Source of the DNA: Pseudohalocynthiibacter aestuariivivens
GTDB lineage: Bacteria; Pseudomonadota; Alphaproteobacteria; Rhodobacterales; Rhodobacteraceae
Length of the DNA: 64,000 nt
Assembly (NCBI RefSeq): GCF_011040495.1
Contig: NZ_CP049037.1
Span: 2,294,001 to 2,358,000 of the forward strand
Direction of reading: 5' to 3'
The notes under the pieces are model-generated. The model searched no databases and was not told the origin of the DNA. It saw only the letters and a list, made by a program, of their open reading frames with translations. Below are positions 1 to 9,379 of this stretch, piece by piece. Each line of letters opens with the position of its first letter. Positions within the stretch are counted from its first letter, which is position 1. The position numbers and the translations under genes are program-made.

Positions 1-487
1 GGTCCGGCTGCCAGCGCAGGTCCTCTATTATATATAGGCCCCCTGATTTCAGCTTGGGAAATATCTCAAGGAACGCATTCTGCTGATGGTGGCTGGCATG
101 GCTGGCATCGTCGATCACGATGTCCGGGGCGTCCATGGCATCCATCGTGCGCGCGATCTCTGCCCGATCATCCATATCGCAGCGGTGAAAGATAAACCGC
201 TCATGTTCGAACCATGAAAAGTCCGACACATCCAACCCATGAATATTCGCCTTGGGAAAATACTCCAGCCACATGCGGATCGACGGGACATCTGTCGTCT
301 TGCGGTCCTTGTCGATGCCGTGCTCGGGCCCGCCGATCAGCAGGCCCATCTCCAGAAAGTTGATCTTGCGCTGCCGGTAGGGGTGAAACAGCATGTGGTA
401 GAGTTCTGTATACCGATGCTTGGTCGATCCTTTGTCCGATCCATAGCGATCCGCCAGATCGGTCAGGTTCTCGTTCTTGGCCTTCAT
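1..487 (-). CDS. class I SAM-dependent methyltransferase, 3' end cut off by window edge
   Basis: The reverse-strand reading starts with ATG at 487 and stays open to the window edge, giving about 162 residues. It opens MKAKNENLTDLADRYGSDKG, a signature of small methyltransferases that act on glycans or macrolides. Next comes an ExG-type SAM loop (FLEMGLLIGG), an acidic strand end (HGLDVSDFSWF) and a motif-IV-like segment (DIVIDDASHASHH) followed by GGLYIIEDL. An AGGA lies about 9 bases before the start. Three glycan-type genes follow upstream on the same strand, so a sugar O-methyltransferase is the likely role. The substrate is unknown and the C-terminus is outside the window. Confidence 0.75.
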   Translation of the reverse strand, partial: MKAKNENLTDLADRYGSDKGSTKHRYTELYHMLFHPYRQRKINFLEMGLLIGGPEHGIDKDRKTTDVPSIRMWLEYFPKANIHGLDVSDFSWFEHERFIFHRCDMDDRAEIARTMDAMDAPDIVIDDASHASHHQQNAFLEIFPKLKSGGLYIIEDLRWQPD

Positions 488-522
488 TGTGTTCGATCCT
501 GCATCTAACATGGCTCTGCCTT

Positions 523-1380
523 TTATTCTGCTGCGTCCGCTTTGTCTCTTTTGCTGATCACCGGCGCGGCCGTGGGATCAATCCCATGCTTCTTCAGCAG
601 CGCATCAATCAGACTGCCGTCGTCCGGCAATCCGTCCGGACGACTGGCCAGAAATTCGCGGATGCGACGACCATAAAGGTGGATCGAGGTGGTTTTGTCG
701 GTCAACCGCCGGTCCGCCGCCTTGCGCCCACCTTCTTTTGCCATCTTGCGACGCAGGTCGAACGGGACAGGATAGAGAACCTCTTGCGCGAAGGCGTATT
801 TATCTTCGCCGGTCCGTTGCAGCCACGCAGTCACCGCATGCGGTCCCCAGATCCCCCAAGGCAGTTCACTTACGTGGACCGGATTGCCAGCTTCTGCCTG
901 CGCGGCAAGCTTGGCCTTGGCAGCGTCACTATACCAGAACGGAATACCGTATTCATCGTCACTCATTTTCAGCAACCCGGCAAGAGCGTCACTATCCTGC
1001 GGCAAACCCAGAACGCCGCCGTTGATATGGTGCGCGCTCTCCCAGCCAAAGTAATGGCCGGTTTCGGTCTCAAACGGCTTCATGCAATAGGCATCGGTAT
1101 CGGCCCAGATGGTCCGCTCGGATTGGGTCAGCATATGGTAGCGGAATACGTCCGAAAACAGCGCAAGGCTGCCTGTCCGGCCATGCTGGATGAAATTGTC
1201 ACGCTTCAGGATCGCGTCACCATGCACCAGCTTCGCACCTTCAGGTACATTCGATACCGGACCGTAGTGATACAATGTCACCTCATGTCCGGCGTCCAGA
1301 AACGACTGTACGCACAGTTGTTCAACATAACTCAGTGGGCCTTCGACCCACAGCATGGCAATATGATATAATCCGCTCAC
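523..1380 (-). CDS. glycosyltransferase with DXD motif (sugar-binding DXD / GT32-like)
   Basis: This 285-residue protein has the GT-A hallmarks of the DXD sugar-binding family: an N-terminal LWVEGPLSYVEQLCVQSFLDAG, then the nucleotide-sugar and metal segment TIWADTDAYCMKPFE, then a GGVLGLPQDS loop. It probably transfers a sugar from a nucleotide donor during surface-glycan assembly on the cytoplasmic side; no membrane segment or signal peptide is visible. The start is GTG at 1380 with GGAG a few bases upstream. It is followed 35 bases downstream by the methyltransferase, so the two are probably co-transcribed. Donor and acceptor cannot be read from sequence. Confidence 0.8.
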   Translation of the reverse strand: MSGLYHIAMLWVEGPLSYVEQLCVQSFLDAGHEVTLYHYGPVSNVPEGAKLVHGDAILKRDNFIQHGRTGSLALFSDVFRYHMLTQSERTIWADTDAYCMKPFETETGHYFGWESAHHINGGVLGLPQDSDALAGLLKMSDDEYGIPFWYSDAAKAKLAAQAEAGNPVHVSELPWGIWGPHAVTAWLQRTGEDKYAFAQEVLYPVPFDLRRKMAKEGGRKAADRRLTDKTTSIHLYGRRIREFLASRPDGLPDDGSLIDALLKKHGIDPTAAPVISKRDKADAAE

Positions 1381-1585
1381 GCGCGCTCCGCCTATGTGCC
1401 TCTCAGGTCAGTCCGCATTGGCAGCCGCCTGTGTTGTTGTTATGGCCCGCACATTACCCTGTTTTTTATGACCGAGCAATGATCTTGGTTTGGGACTGCA
1501 TCACTTCACTGCGGTCCGTCGCACCTCGCGTTTGCGGGGGGTTCGCGCCGCACTGTCGGCATCGCGTTGGCGCAGCCGACATGGA

Positions 1586-2518
1586 TCACACCTCTAGCAA
1601 TGTCACGCGTTTACGCATCGCGATCTCTGCAATGTCCTTATCATATATGCGTCCCAAATGCTCTCGCTCGGCCTCGGTCCAAGGATCGTACCCCGGATAG
1701 TCTGGCCCACGCGGATAGGCATCCTGAATTTCCACCCGCCGCGCCAGTGCCGCATCGCCGCCCTCACGTTCGATCTCCATCAGCAATTCCTGCACCGCAC
1801 GATGGCTGGCAGAGGGGCGTCCGCGATTTCGCTTGGGTGTGACCAATTCCTCTACCGGCACGGCACCGCCAATCAGGTTGCCAATCACCCGATCCGACAA
1901 ATCGCGAAAATCCTCGTGCCGCCAGATCGTCATCGTCGCATCCGGAAAACAACTGAGCACCAGATCAATGAACCCGGTCCAGCTGGGCAGGTTCGACAAT
2001 ACTGCGCGTTTCATCGCCGCCTCGGGGATCACGTTGTCGCCCTTGGCCGACCTCAGAAACTCGACAAAGGTCGAGGCAAAGAAATCCGCATAGTGACGGA
2101 TCGCAATATGCACCTCTGTCACCGGATAGGGAATGTTGCTGGCAAAGATCGGCAGCAACGTCTCGCGCCGATTGTAGAGCAGGCCAGACCGCACACAATG
2201 CCCACTATGACCGGGCATATTCTCATCCGAGATCACGATACGCTGGCCTTCGCCAGCGCCGATCTTTTTAAAGAAATTCTTGGCCTTTCGTGCCAGCACA
2301 TCATCCGGCACCTTGGTTTTGTAGTTCAGCCCCAGCTTCTCGTAACCGTTCAACTGGGTGGGAAAGGTGTATTCCTTGCGCGTGTCACGGTGGTGCACGT
2401 AATAGACGCCACGCTTTTTCAGCCGCCCGGCGTTGCGCTGCAGGATCGACTGAATATGGCTGGTGGCTGTCTTGTGCACACCACCATGGACCACAACATT
2501 GGGCAGACCCTTGGCCAT
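1586..2518 (-). CDS. sulfotransferase-like P-loop protein
   Basis: This 310-residue protein begins NVVVHGGVHKTATSHIQSIL, which matches the 5'-phosphosulfate-binding loop of PAPS-dependent sulfotransferases in the GxHKTGTT style. The rest is weakly characteristic, with a middle segment EVHIAIRHYADFFASTFVEF that could hold the 3'-phosphate contact (R...S-type). It would transfer sulfate from PAPS to a sugar or similar acceptor. The ATG at 2518 directly abuts the stop codon of the upstream gene (2519-2521), indicating translational coupling. Neighbours are glycosyltransferases, which supports a glycan acceptor. An inactive or repurposed P-loop protein is also possible. Confidence 0.7.
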   Translation of the reverse strand: MAKGLPNVVVHGGVHKTATSHIQSILQRNAGRLKKRGVYYVHHRDTRKEYTFPTQLNGYEKLGLNYKTKVPDDVLARKAKNFFKKIGAGEGQRIVISDENMPGHSGHCVRSGLLYNRRETLLPIFASNIPYPVTEVHIAIRHYADFFASTFVEFLRSAKGDNVIPEAAMKRAVLSNLPSWTGFIDLVLSCFPDATMTIWRHEDFRDLSDRVIGNLIGGAVPVEELVTPKRNRGRPSASHRAVQELLMEIEREGGDAALARRVEIQDAYPRGPDYPGYDPWTEAEREHLGRIYDKDIAEIAMRKRVTLLEV

Positions 2519-4585
2519 TTACTTAGCAGTCTGCAACTCTGGCGCGGCGTTGATTGCCATGATCTGATCGCGGAACATGTCCCATCCGTCACGCTTGCGC
2601 AGCGCGTCGATCTTGCCCCGGTGCCAATCGATTGCACCGCGATGCAGCTTCGCTAGTTCGGGGTCTTTCAACAGCTTCGCCATTTCTTTGCGCAGGCCCG
2701 GCAGGCGCGCGTGAATCGTGGTGTCCTGCTCGGAATTGTAGTTCATGTTTGACCAATAGGTGATGCCCTGATCGTCGCCGACATGGTTGGTCCGACCCCG
2801 ATCACGTTTCACCAGAAAGCTATCCACAGATCGAACGGCATAGTGATGCAGCCGCGCATACTGATGACTAAAGCCCTGAAACGCCTTCCAACCCTGCTGT
2901 AAATACAGATCCGGCATCGCGTTACCGCCCGCATCGACCCAAGCCACATCGCCGCGATCCAGATGGAATGCAGGCCGATGAATGCGCAGCTTGATCAACC
3001 GGTCGTTGTTGCGCACCAGTGTCTTCATCCCCAGCGCGCGATAGTTGGGATATTCCTGCTCGCCGCAGGCGCGGTCGAATTGCTCGATCACTGGCTTATC
3101 CTGATAATCGACCTGCCCGCTATTGCCGAAGAGTTTCCAGCAAACCGAAATCGCATCGGCGTCGCCCACAGCAGCAAAGAGATCGTCGAGCCGCCCCTTG
3201 CCCACCCGGACATTCAGAAACTCGTCACAGTCAGCACAGATCAGCCAGTCGGCCTTTTGCACCATTTCCTGCTTGCCCGCATCTTTGAGTGCCGCGCGCT
3301 GCGGACTGCCACCTTCCTTGAACGGGTTCTGCCGGTGCTGTGCCAGCCCCATCGCCTCTAACCGCTTGGCGATCAGGTCAGTGCCGTCATCGCAATCGTT
3401 GGTATAGATCATGAAATCGGTGAACCCGATGGACCGGTTATAGGCCACCCATTCCAGCATGAAGGGGCCTTCGTTCTTCATCGTCGTCACAATGACCCGG
3501 CTGCCCTTGCCCTGCTTGACCGGCGCCTTACGCCCAGCATTGGCAGGCGCGACAACCTTTGCCATCGGTCTGTCTGTGGGTGGTTTGGCCGACTTGATCT
3601 TGGGTTGCGCCTTGATGTCGGCCATTGCCTCTGGGCTGGCCTTGCTTGCACCGCTCTCGGGGGCGACTTGGCCAGCTGCTTCGGCCTCTTCCGCCAGTCG
3701 GCGCTTTTGCTTGCGCAGGCGGCGGCGGAACATCTGGTCGAAATGCGTGGCAAACTCCTCGCGACCTTTGTCGCGGAAATACCCGGACACAGACCCGCGA
3801 TACCACGGCAGGTTTCGCCGCGCGCGGTAAAGCCGGTAAAACTCTGCCTCGCTCAGCTCGTCAAAGATCGCATGACGCATCACATCCTTCAATACGCCGA
3901 TCTTGCGCAGGAACACCGCCGTCTTGTGTGACGAAAACCAGCATTTGAAAATGCGGATGTTGTCACCGCTGAAACGATCCACATGTTTCTGATCCAGCTC
4001 GTGATAGGGATCGTAGAACACGTTCACCCGTCCCGCGCCCGACGTGAGTGCCGCCCCGTCAGCCAGCGGCAGGGTCCAGTCCTGACGCCGCCCGTTTTCA
4101 TAGCGGGTTTCCCACGGGATCAGATCAGGATCGAGTGTCGTCTGCGGGTTGACCGCCACCACATGCGCGCCCGGCACCAATGATGAGAACGCCAGCGCCG
4201 CATAGCCACCCATCGATACGCCGGCGAAAACCACCCGTTTGTAGCCGTCAAAGAACCCTTGTGCGACGAGCCCTTCGAACCGCTTGATCAGGTCCACATC
4301 ACGATACCAGTCGCTGACATGCGCCATGATCCCAAGGTGCGACAGCCCGCTGTCCATCGCGAATTTATACGCCCAAGGTTCGCGTGTGACACTCTCGTCA
4401 TTGACGTTGCTCAGATTGTCGAACGTCACCAGCAGCCGGTCGCTGGGCCGTTTGATGAACATCAGCGAATGTCTGAGGTTCTTCTCGAAAAACCCCTCGC
4501 CTTCCGCGCCGGGACGAAGATCGTCCAGCCAAAGAGGGGTTTCGGGAGCCTGTTCTGCCATGCCGGTCACTATGCTTTGCCTCAT
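2519..4585 (-). CDS. two-domain protein: alpha/beta-hydrolase-like N-terminus plus GT2-type glycosyltransferase
   Basis: This 688-residue protein joins two modules. Residues about 40-250 resemble an alpha/beta-hydrolase, with a nucleophile elbow GVSMGGYAAL around Ser124 and VVAVNPQTTLDP after it. A charged, Ala/Lys/Pro-rich linker (about 290-360) follows. Residues about 362-640 form a Glyco_tranf_2_4-type domain: RVIVTTMKNEGPFMLEWVAY, a donor region IYTNDCDDGTD and a second acidic motif DWLICADCDEFLNV. It may both transfer a sugar and add or remove an acyl group, but this is inference. It is the first gene of the minus-strand glycan block and is stop-start coupled to the sulfotransferase-like gene. 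Confidence 0.75.
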   Translation of the reverse strand: MRQSIVTGMAEQAPETPLWLDDLRPGAEGEGFFEKNLRHSLMFIKRPSDRLLVTFDNLSNVNDESVTREPWAYKFAMDSGLSHLGIMAHVSDWYRDVDLIKRFEGLVAQGFFDGYKRVVFAGVSMGGYAALAFSSLVPGAHVVAVNPQTTLDPDLIPWETRYENGRRQDWTLPLADGAALTSGAGRVNVFYDPYHELDQKHVDRFSGDNIRIFKCWFSSHKTAVFLRKIGVLKDVMRHAIFDELSEAEFYRLYRARRNLPWYRGSVSGYFRDKGREEFATHFDQMFRRRLRKQKRRLAEEAEAAGQVAPESGASKASPEAMADIKAQPKIKSAKPPTDRPMAKVVAPANAGRKAPVKQGKGSRVIVTTMKNEGPFMLEWVAYNRSIGFTDFMIYTNDCDDGTDLIAKRLEAMGLAQHRQNPFKEGGSPQRAALKDAGKQEMVQKADWLICADCDEFLNVRVGKGRLDDLFAAVGDADAISVCWKLFGNSGQVDYQDKPVIEQFDRACGEQEYPNYRALGMKTLVRNNDRLIKLRIHRPAFHLDRGDVAWVDAGGNAMPDLYLQQGWKAFQGFSHQYARLHHYAVRSVDSFLVKRDRGRTNHVGDDQGITYWSNMNYNSEQDTTIHARLPGLRKEMAKLLKDPELAKLHRGAIDWHRGKIDALRKRDGWDMFRDQIMAINAAPELQTAK

Positions 4586-4634
4586 CTGGGCGCGCTTGTT
4601 GGCACTGCTCTGCCTGCCCGCCCGTTTTCTTTAT

Positions 4635-4664
4635 AGTATAGAACGGTGCAGCGAATCCTCGCAA
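4635..4664 (-). promoter_or_regulatory. candidate sigma70-type promoter for the glycan-modification block
   Basis: Read on the minus strand there is TTGCGA (4659-4664), an 18-base spacer and TATACT (4635-4640). This lies about 50 bases before the start codon at 4585 of the hydrolase-glycosyltransferase gene. The -10 element is close to consensus and the -35 element is fair. No transcript evidence is available. Confidence 0.4.
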
Positions 4665-4897
4665 GATATCAATGGAATTGTGGTTATTGTTTCCAGAATG
4701 GGGACATTTTTGTGCCTTCGGCATAGCGGTTAAAGAGGCGTTTGAGGTCCTACAACCTGCGCGCGCGGTTTTCGCTACGTCCGAATATTGTGGGACCCGG
4801 TGACAAATTTCGTGCGTAGCAATTCGTCCGTCCCGTCCTGGTTTGCTGCGGGTCTTGCAACGAATAGTGCCACCGCCCGGCTCAAGTCTCGGTTGAT

Positions 4898-4938
4898 ACA
4901 AAAAGAAAAAGAGCGCGCGACCCATGTCCGCGCGCTCT
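4898..4938 (-). terminator. Rho-independent terminator of clpB
   Basis: On the minus strand a perfect 10-bp GC stem (AGAGCGCGCG, 4929-4938, pairing with 4910-4919) closes a 9-base loop. A T-rich tract (TTTTTCTTTTT) follows. It begins about 30 bases after the clpB stop codon. Confidence 0.9.
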
Positions 4939-4969
4939 GTCTTTCTCACTTAGTCGGCGTCCTGTACCG

Positions 4970-7588
4970 TCAGTGAACCACGGCATCGCCCGGTTTCGGG
5001 CTGTTCGTGCTGCCGATACGCTCGCCGACAATCAGGCCATCAACCCCGGCAGTCACCGGCACTGTTGCCCCGTCCATGACGTCACCGGCCAGCAGCATTT
5101 CAGCCAGCGGATCCTGCACTGCGCGCTGGATCACCCGTTTCAGCGGACGCGCGCCAAAAACCGGGTCGTAGCCTTCGTCGGCCAGCCACTTCTTGGCACT
5201 TTCGTCCAGATCCAACGTGATTTTGCGCGCCGCCAACCGTTTTGTCAGCCGAGCCAGCTGAATATCCACGATCCCGTCCATGTCATCGCGGCTGAGCCGG
5301 TCAAAGATGACCGTTTCATCCAGACGGTTCAGGAACTCGGGCCGGAAATGCGCGCGGACTGCATCCATCACGTCACGCCGCGCCTGCGCCATGTCGCCAC
5401 CCTCGGGCAGCTGGCTCAGCGCCTGCGCGCCTAGATTCGATGTCAGGATGATCAGCGTCTGCTTGAAATCCACTGTCCGGCCCTGACCATCCGTCAGCAC
5501 CCCATCATCCAGCACCTGCAACAGCACGTTAAACACATCCGGATGCGCCTTTTCGACCTCATCGAACAGAATCACCTGATAGGGACGCCGCCGCACGGCC
5601 TCGGTCAACACGCCACCCTCGTCATAGCCCACATAGCCCGGAGGCGCGCCGATCAGACGACTGACCGCATGTTTCTCCATGAACTCGGACATGTCGATGC
5701 GCACCATTGCGTTGTCATCGTCAAACAGGAACTCGGCCACCGCCTTGGTCAACTCGGTCTTGCCCACGCCGGTCGGCCCGAGGAAGAGGAACGACCCCAA
5801 CGGCCGGTTTTCGTCATTCAGACCCGCACGCGCCCGGCGGACCGCACTTGCCACGGCCTTCACCGCCTGTGCCTGCCCTATGACGCGCTTATGCAGCCCG
5901 TCTTCCATGCCCAGCAGTTTCTCGCGTTCGCCTTCCAGCATCTTGGCCACCGGAATACCGGTCCAACGTTCAACCACCTGCGCGATCTGCTCGGGACGCA
6001 CGGCCTCTTCGACCATGACACCGTCTTCCTCGGCCTTTTCAGCCTCAGCCAGCTGTTTTTCCAGCCCCGGAATGACGCCATAGCTCAACTCGCCGGCACG
6101 TCCCAGATCACCAGCACGCTTCGCATGATCCAGATCGATCCGCGCCCGGTCCAGTTGCTCCTTCAGATCACGCGCCGACGCCAGCTTGTCACGCTCGGCT
6201 TGCCATTGCGCAGTCATCTCGGAAGAACGTTCCTGCATCTCGGCCAGATCCTTTTCCAGCGTCGCCAGTCGATCCTTGGATGCAGTGTCGTCTTCTTTCT
6301 TCAACGCTTCCGCCTCGATCTGCTTTTGCAGTATTTCGCGGTCCAGCGCATCCAACTCTTCGGGCTTGCTGTCGACTTCCATGCGCAGACGACTGGCGGC
6401 CTCGTCCATCAGGTCGATGGCCTTGTCCGGCAGAAAGCGGTCCGTGATGTAACGGTGCGACAGCGTGGCCGCCGTCACCAGCGCGCTATCACTGATCCGC
6501 ACCCCATGATGCAGTTCATACTTTTCCTTGATCCCGCGCAGGATGCTGATGGTGTCCTCGACCGTCGGCTCCTCGATCACCAGTGGCTGGAACCGGCGCG
6601 CCAAGGCGGCGTCCTTTTCCACATGCTTTCGGTACTCGTCCAACGTCGTGGCACCAATACAGTGCAATTCGCCCCGCGCCAGCGCAGGCTTAATCAGGTT
6701 GGCCGCATCCATCGCGCCGTCGCCCTTGCCAGCGCCGACAAGCGTGTGCATTTCGTCGATAAACAGGATGATCTCGCCCGCCGCCGCCGTGACTTCGTTC
6801 AGCACGGCCTTCAGCCGCTCCTCGAACTCACCACGATACTTCGCGCCAGCAATCAACGCCCCCATATCGAGGCTCAACAGCTTCTTGTTGGTCAGGCTTT
6901 CGGGCACATCACCATTCACAATCCGCAGCGCCAGCCCTTCGGCAATCGCGGTCTTACCCACGCCCGGCTCACCGATCAGTACAGGGTTGTTCTTGGTCCG
7001 GCGACTGAGAATCTGCATCGAGCGGCGAATTTCGTCATCGCGCCCAATAATGGGGTCAATCTTGCCCTCGGCAGCGGCCGCAGTCAGGTCGCGCGCGTAT
7101 TTCTCCAGCGCCTCGTAGGTATCCTCGGCACTGGCTGTATCGGCCGTGCGCCCTTTGCGGATATCATTGATCGCCTCATGCAGGGCCTGCGCACTGATGC
7201 CACCAGCCTCCAGCGCCGTCTTGGCAGGCGATTTTACCATCGCCAACGCGGTCAGCATCCGTTCGACGGGGACAAAACTATCCTTGGCTTTTTTCGCCAG
7301 CTTCTCGGCTTCATCCAGAACTTTGCCGGTTTGCTGGTCCATATAGGTCTGCCCGGCATCGCCGCGGACTTGCGGGATTTTTCCCATGGCCAAATCCAGC
7401 GCCTGCACAACCCGCTCCGGCGCACCGCCAGCCCGTTTGATCAGGTTGCTCGCCAACCCTTCGCCATCGTCCATCAATGCCTTGAGCAAGTGTTCGGGTG
7501 CCAGTTTCTGGTGGCTTTCCCGCATCGCGATCGTCTGCGCGGCCTGAATGAATCCGCGTGACCGCTCGGTGAACTTCGACAAGTCCAT
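4970..7588 (-). CDS. clpB: ATP-dependent chaperone ClpB (Hsp100 disaggregase)
   Basis: This 872-residue protein has the full ClpB layout. A Clp N-domain (about 1-145, starting [21 protein letters not shown]) is followed by the first AAA+ module with Walker [14 protein letters not shown] and Walker [16 protein letters not shown] long coiled-coil middle domain (about 405-530) precedes the second AAA+ module, with [13 protein letters not shown] and a C-terminal Clp D2-small domain. It rescues aggregated proteins with DnaK/DnaJ/GrpE in the cytoplasm. Length is normal for the family. AGGAG lies 8 bases before the ATG, and a heat-shock-type promoter and strong terminator bracket it as a single-gene unit. 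Confidence 0.98.
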   Translation of the reverse strand: MDLSKFTERSRGFIQAAQTIAMRESHQKLAPEHLLKALMDDGEGLASNLIKRAGGAPERVVQALDLAMGKIPQVRGDAGQTYMDQQTGKVLDEAEKLAKKAKDSFVPVERMLTALAMVKSPAKTALEAGGISAQALHEAINDIRKGRTADTASAEDTYEALEKYARDLTAAAAEGKIDPIIGRDDEIRRSMQILSRRTKNNPVLIGEPGVGKTAIAEGLALRIVNGDVPESLTNKKLLSLDMGALIAGAKYRGEFEERLKAVLNEVTAAAGEIILFIDEMHTLVGAGKGDGAMDAANLIKPALARGELHCIGATTLDEYRKHVEKDAALARRFQPLVIEEPTVEDTISILRGIKEKYELHHGVRISDSALVTAATLSHRYITDRFLPDKAIDLMDEAASRLRMEVDSKPEELDALDREILQKQIEAEALKKEDDTASKDRLATLEKDLAEMQERSSEMTAQWQAERDKLASARDLKEQLDRARIDLDHAKRAGDLGRAGELSYGVIPGLEKQLAEAEKAEEDGVMVEEAVRPEQIAQVVERWTGIPVAKMLEGEREKLLGMEDGLHKRVIGQAQAVKAVASAVRRARAGLNDENRPLGSFLFLGPTGVGKTELTKAVAEFLFDDDNAMVRIDMSEFMEKHAVSRLIGAPPGYVGYDEGGVLTEAVRRRPYQVILFDEVEKAHPDVFNVLLQVLDDGVLTDGQGRTVDFKQTLIILTSNLGAQALSQLPEGGDMAQARRDVMDAVRAHFRPEFLNRLDETVIFDRLSRDDMDGIVDIQLARLTKRLAARKITLDLDESAKKWLADEGYDPVFGARPLKRVIQRAVQDPLAEMLLAGDVMDGATVPVTAGVDGLIVGERIGSTNSPKPGDAVVH

Positions 7589-7664
7589 CGCTATTCTCCT
7601 TTATATAAGCGTTGCTCCACTCGCGCACCCAGTATTAGGCATGCACTGTCGGAACCCTTGACCA

Positions 7665-7695
7665 GAAAATGGGCAGCGCCCTGCCCCGGTTCAAG
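7665..7695 (-). promoter_or_regulatory. RpoH (sigma32)-type heat-shock promoter of clpB
   Basis: On the minus strand CTTGAA (7690-7695) is followed after 16 bases by CCCATTTTC (7665-7673). This matches the CTTGAA / CCCCATNT pattern of sigma32 promoters. It lies about 80 bases upstream of the clpB start, and clpB is a classical RpoH target. Confidence 0.7.
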
Positions 7696-7845
7696 ACAAA
7701 CGGGCCAAATTCCGCCTATGACAAAAAACTTTTTAAGTTCCCCGATGAAACTTTCTTGGCCATCTCCATGTTATCCACAGGAGAAGCCTAGTTATCCACA
7801 GGCCTTGGATGGGCCAGATAACTCATATTCTGAAGGAGCGTTGCT

Positions 7846-8148
7846 ATGCAGATCGAGAAAATTCAATTCGACGACATCCGTTACAACCCCGAAATCGGAG
7901 CTTTCGAAACGCTGGTCCGCGTCCATGATGGCGGGCAGGGGTATTCATATCCAGTGCGCGTAGCCGCCCCGCTGCACGCTGAATATGGCCTCATTGCCCG
8001 CGGATTGTCCGAAGCCGCGCGTCGCGCGCACCGCCGTGGTAATCCAATGCTGCGCCTCGCGCATGCTGCGCCGACGCCACAGACCGATACCCCGGTACAA
8101 GCAAGCAATTCGCTCCTTGACCGGCTGTTTGGCGCACGCGCTGCCTGA
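7846..8148 (+). CDS. small conserved-type protein of unknown function
   Basis: This 100-residue soluble protein opens MQIEKIQFDDIRYNPEIGAF and has a basic helix-like middle (GLSEAARRAHRRGNP). A strong GAAGGAG lies 7 bases before the ATG. No membrane segment, signal peptide or known motif is visible. The downstream gene at 8244 starts with a similar pattern (MLIKRIQFDNLQFLP), so the two look like diverged tandem paralogues. The position between clpB and pyrF gives no clear function. I do not recognise the family. Confidence 0.7.
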   Translation: MQIEKIQFDDIRYNPEIGAFETLVRVHDGGQGYSYPVRVAAPLHAEYGLIARGLSEAARRAHRRGNPMLRLAHAAPTPQTDTPVQASNSLLDRLFGARAA

Positions 8149-8180
8149 AGCCCGCATGACGGGGGAAGCATTCCCGTCAT

Positions 8181-8239
8181 TTCACCATGAATTCATCGGT
8201 TTGAAAGGATTATCTGGAACAACCGTAATTCATGGTGAA
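8181..8239. repeat. 13-bp perfect inverted repeat between the two small orphan genes
   Basis: TTCACCATGAATT at 8181-8193 is repeated in inverted form as AATTCATGGTGAA at 8227-8239, with 33 bases between the arms. The right arm lies just before the chosen start codon at 8244 and overlaps the alternative ATG at 8232. It could act as an operator pair or as an RNA hairpin that masks translation initiation. Confidence 0.6.
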
Positions 8240-8243
8240 CCCA

Positions 8244-8555
8244 ATGCTGATCAAGAGAATCCAGTTTGACAATCTGCAGTTCCTGCCCGCGCGGGGGCTG
8301 CATCAGGCGATCGTCATCCTGACCACTGATATATGCACGATGTCCCTACTCGGCACAGCCGAGCAACCAGAACAGGCAAATCGTGACAGCTTATCCCGCG
8401 CACTCATATCCGACTCTTTGCGCCAGATCCGTCAAATGCCGGAATTTCGAGGCGGAAAACGACAGATCGAGATGTGCAAGCATGTGACACAGGAATTTCG
8501 CAACCCCATTCCCACTCCATCGCATCAACCCGAGGTGCGGACATTGCGGGCCTGA
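8244..8555 (+). CDS. small protein of unknown function, probable paralogue of the preceding gene
   Basis: This gives 103 residues from the ATG at 8244. I prefer it to the in-frame ATG at 8232 because the resulting N-terminus (MLIKRIQFDNLQFLP) lines up with the preceding gene's MQIEKIQFDDIRYNP, and GGTGAA sits before it. The central part has a helix-like SRALISDSLRQIRQ that may match GLSEAARRAHRR of the neighbour, while the rest has diverged. The ribosome-binding site is weak and covered by an inverted repeat. A decaying duplicate is possible. Confidence 0.5.
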   Translation: MLIKRIQFDNLQFLPARGLHQAIVILTTDICTMSLLGTAEQPEQANRDSLSRALISDSLRQIRQMPEFRGGKRQIEMCKHVTQEFRNPIPTPSHQPEVRTLRA

Positions 8556-8677
8556 CAGGTATTCCCCAACGTGGCACGCCCCCGCCGCCACATTACCCGG
8601 CACTCACGGTTCAAATCACTTGACGAGGCACCGCCAACTCGCAAAAAGAGCGCAACCCTGACAAAGCGGAGCGCGAT

Positions 8678-9379
8678 ATGCCCACAGCCGATAACCGTCT
8701 GATCGTGGCGCTTGACGTGCCGAACGCACTCGCAGCGCTGGAGATGGCCCAGCGCATCGGGCCGCAGGTCGGTTTCTACAAAATCGGCCTCGGTATGCTG
8801 ACCGGCGGCGGTCTGGCGCTGGCCCAAGAGCTAAAACAAGAACATGGCAAGCGCATTTTCCTGGATCTAAAGCTGTTCGACATTGGCGCCACGATCGAAA
8901 GCGCCGTGCGCGGGCTTGCCCAGTTCGACCTTGATTTCCTCACTGTCCACGGCGATCCACACGTCGTCCGCGCCGCCCGCGAAGGCGCGGCAGGCTCGGG
9001 TTTGAAAATCCTCGCCGTCACGATCCTGACGTCCCTTGACCGCGCCGATCTGGACGACGGCATGATCCAACCGGGCGATCTGGCCGAAATCACCACCAAC
9101 CGCGCCGCCCGCGCACTCGACGCCGGTGCCGATGGCGTCATCGCCTCACCGCGCGAAGCCGCACAAATTCGCGCCCTGCCTGAGGCCGCGGGTAAGCTGA
9201 TTGTGACGCCGGGTGTACGCCCCTCCGGTGCCGCACTTGGCGATCAAAAGCGCGTTGCAACCCCGGCCCAAGCCATCGCTAACGGCGCGGATCACATCGT
9301 GGTTGGCCGCCCCGTCTGGGCCGCCGATGATCCTGCCACAGCCGCTGCCGCGATCCTCGCAGAACTGGCCCAAGCCTAG
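8678..9379 (+). CDS. pyrF: orotidine 5'-phosphate decarboxylase
   Basis: This 233-residue protein catalyses the last step of UMP synthesis, decarboxylation of OMP. The (beta/alpha)8 barrel signature is clear: IVALDVPNA at the N-terminus, the catalytic Lys/Asp segment FLDLKLFDIGATI (about 66-78), TVHGDPHVV, and the phosphate-binding end VTPGVRPSGAALGDQKR with NGADHIVVGRPVW. Length is typical of the bacterial short form. It stands alone, with dinB 152 bases downstream on the same strand. The 122 bases upstream contain no gene. Confidence 0.97.
   Translation: MPTADNRLIVALDVPNALAALEMAQRIGPQVGFYKIGLGMLTGGGLALAQELKQEHGKRIFLDLKLFDIGATIESAVRGLAQFDLDFLTVHGDPHVVRAAREGAAGSGLKILAVTILTSLDRADLDDGMIQPGDLAEITTNRAARALDAGADGVIASPREAAQIRALPEAAGKLIVTPGVRPSGAALGDQKRVATPAQAIANGADHIVVGRPVWAADDPATAAAAILAELAQA

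Larger units (their letters stand above)
4586..4969. other. intergenic region between clpB and the glycan block
   Basis: These 384 bases hold the candidate promoter at 4635-4664 and the clpB terminator at 4898-4938. The part from about 4665 to 4897 has only short open frames without a convincing ribosome-binding site, and I see no RNA gene or repeat in it. Confidence 0.5.

Noticed and set aside
4398..4949. Possible gene on the minus strand covering the clpB terminator
   Set aside because: It overlaps the start of the fusion gene and the terminator, and its reading has no family resemblance or ribosome-binding site.
5543..7561. Long open frame antisense to clpB, about 670 codons
   Set aside because: It is a GC-bias shadow of clpB: no ribosome-binding site, no recognisable domain and His/Gln/Arg-rich reading typical of antisense frames.
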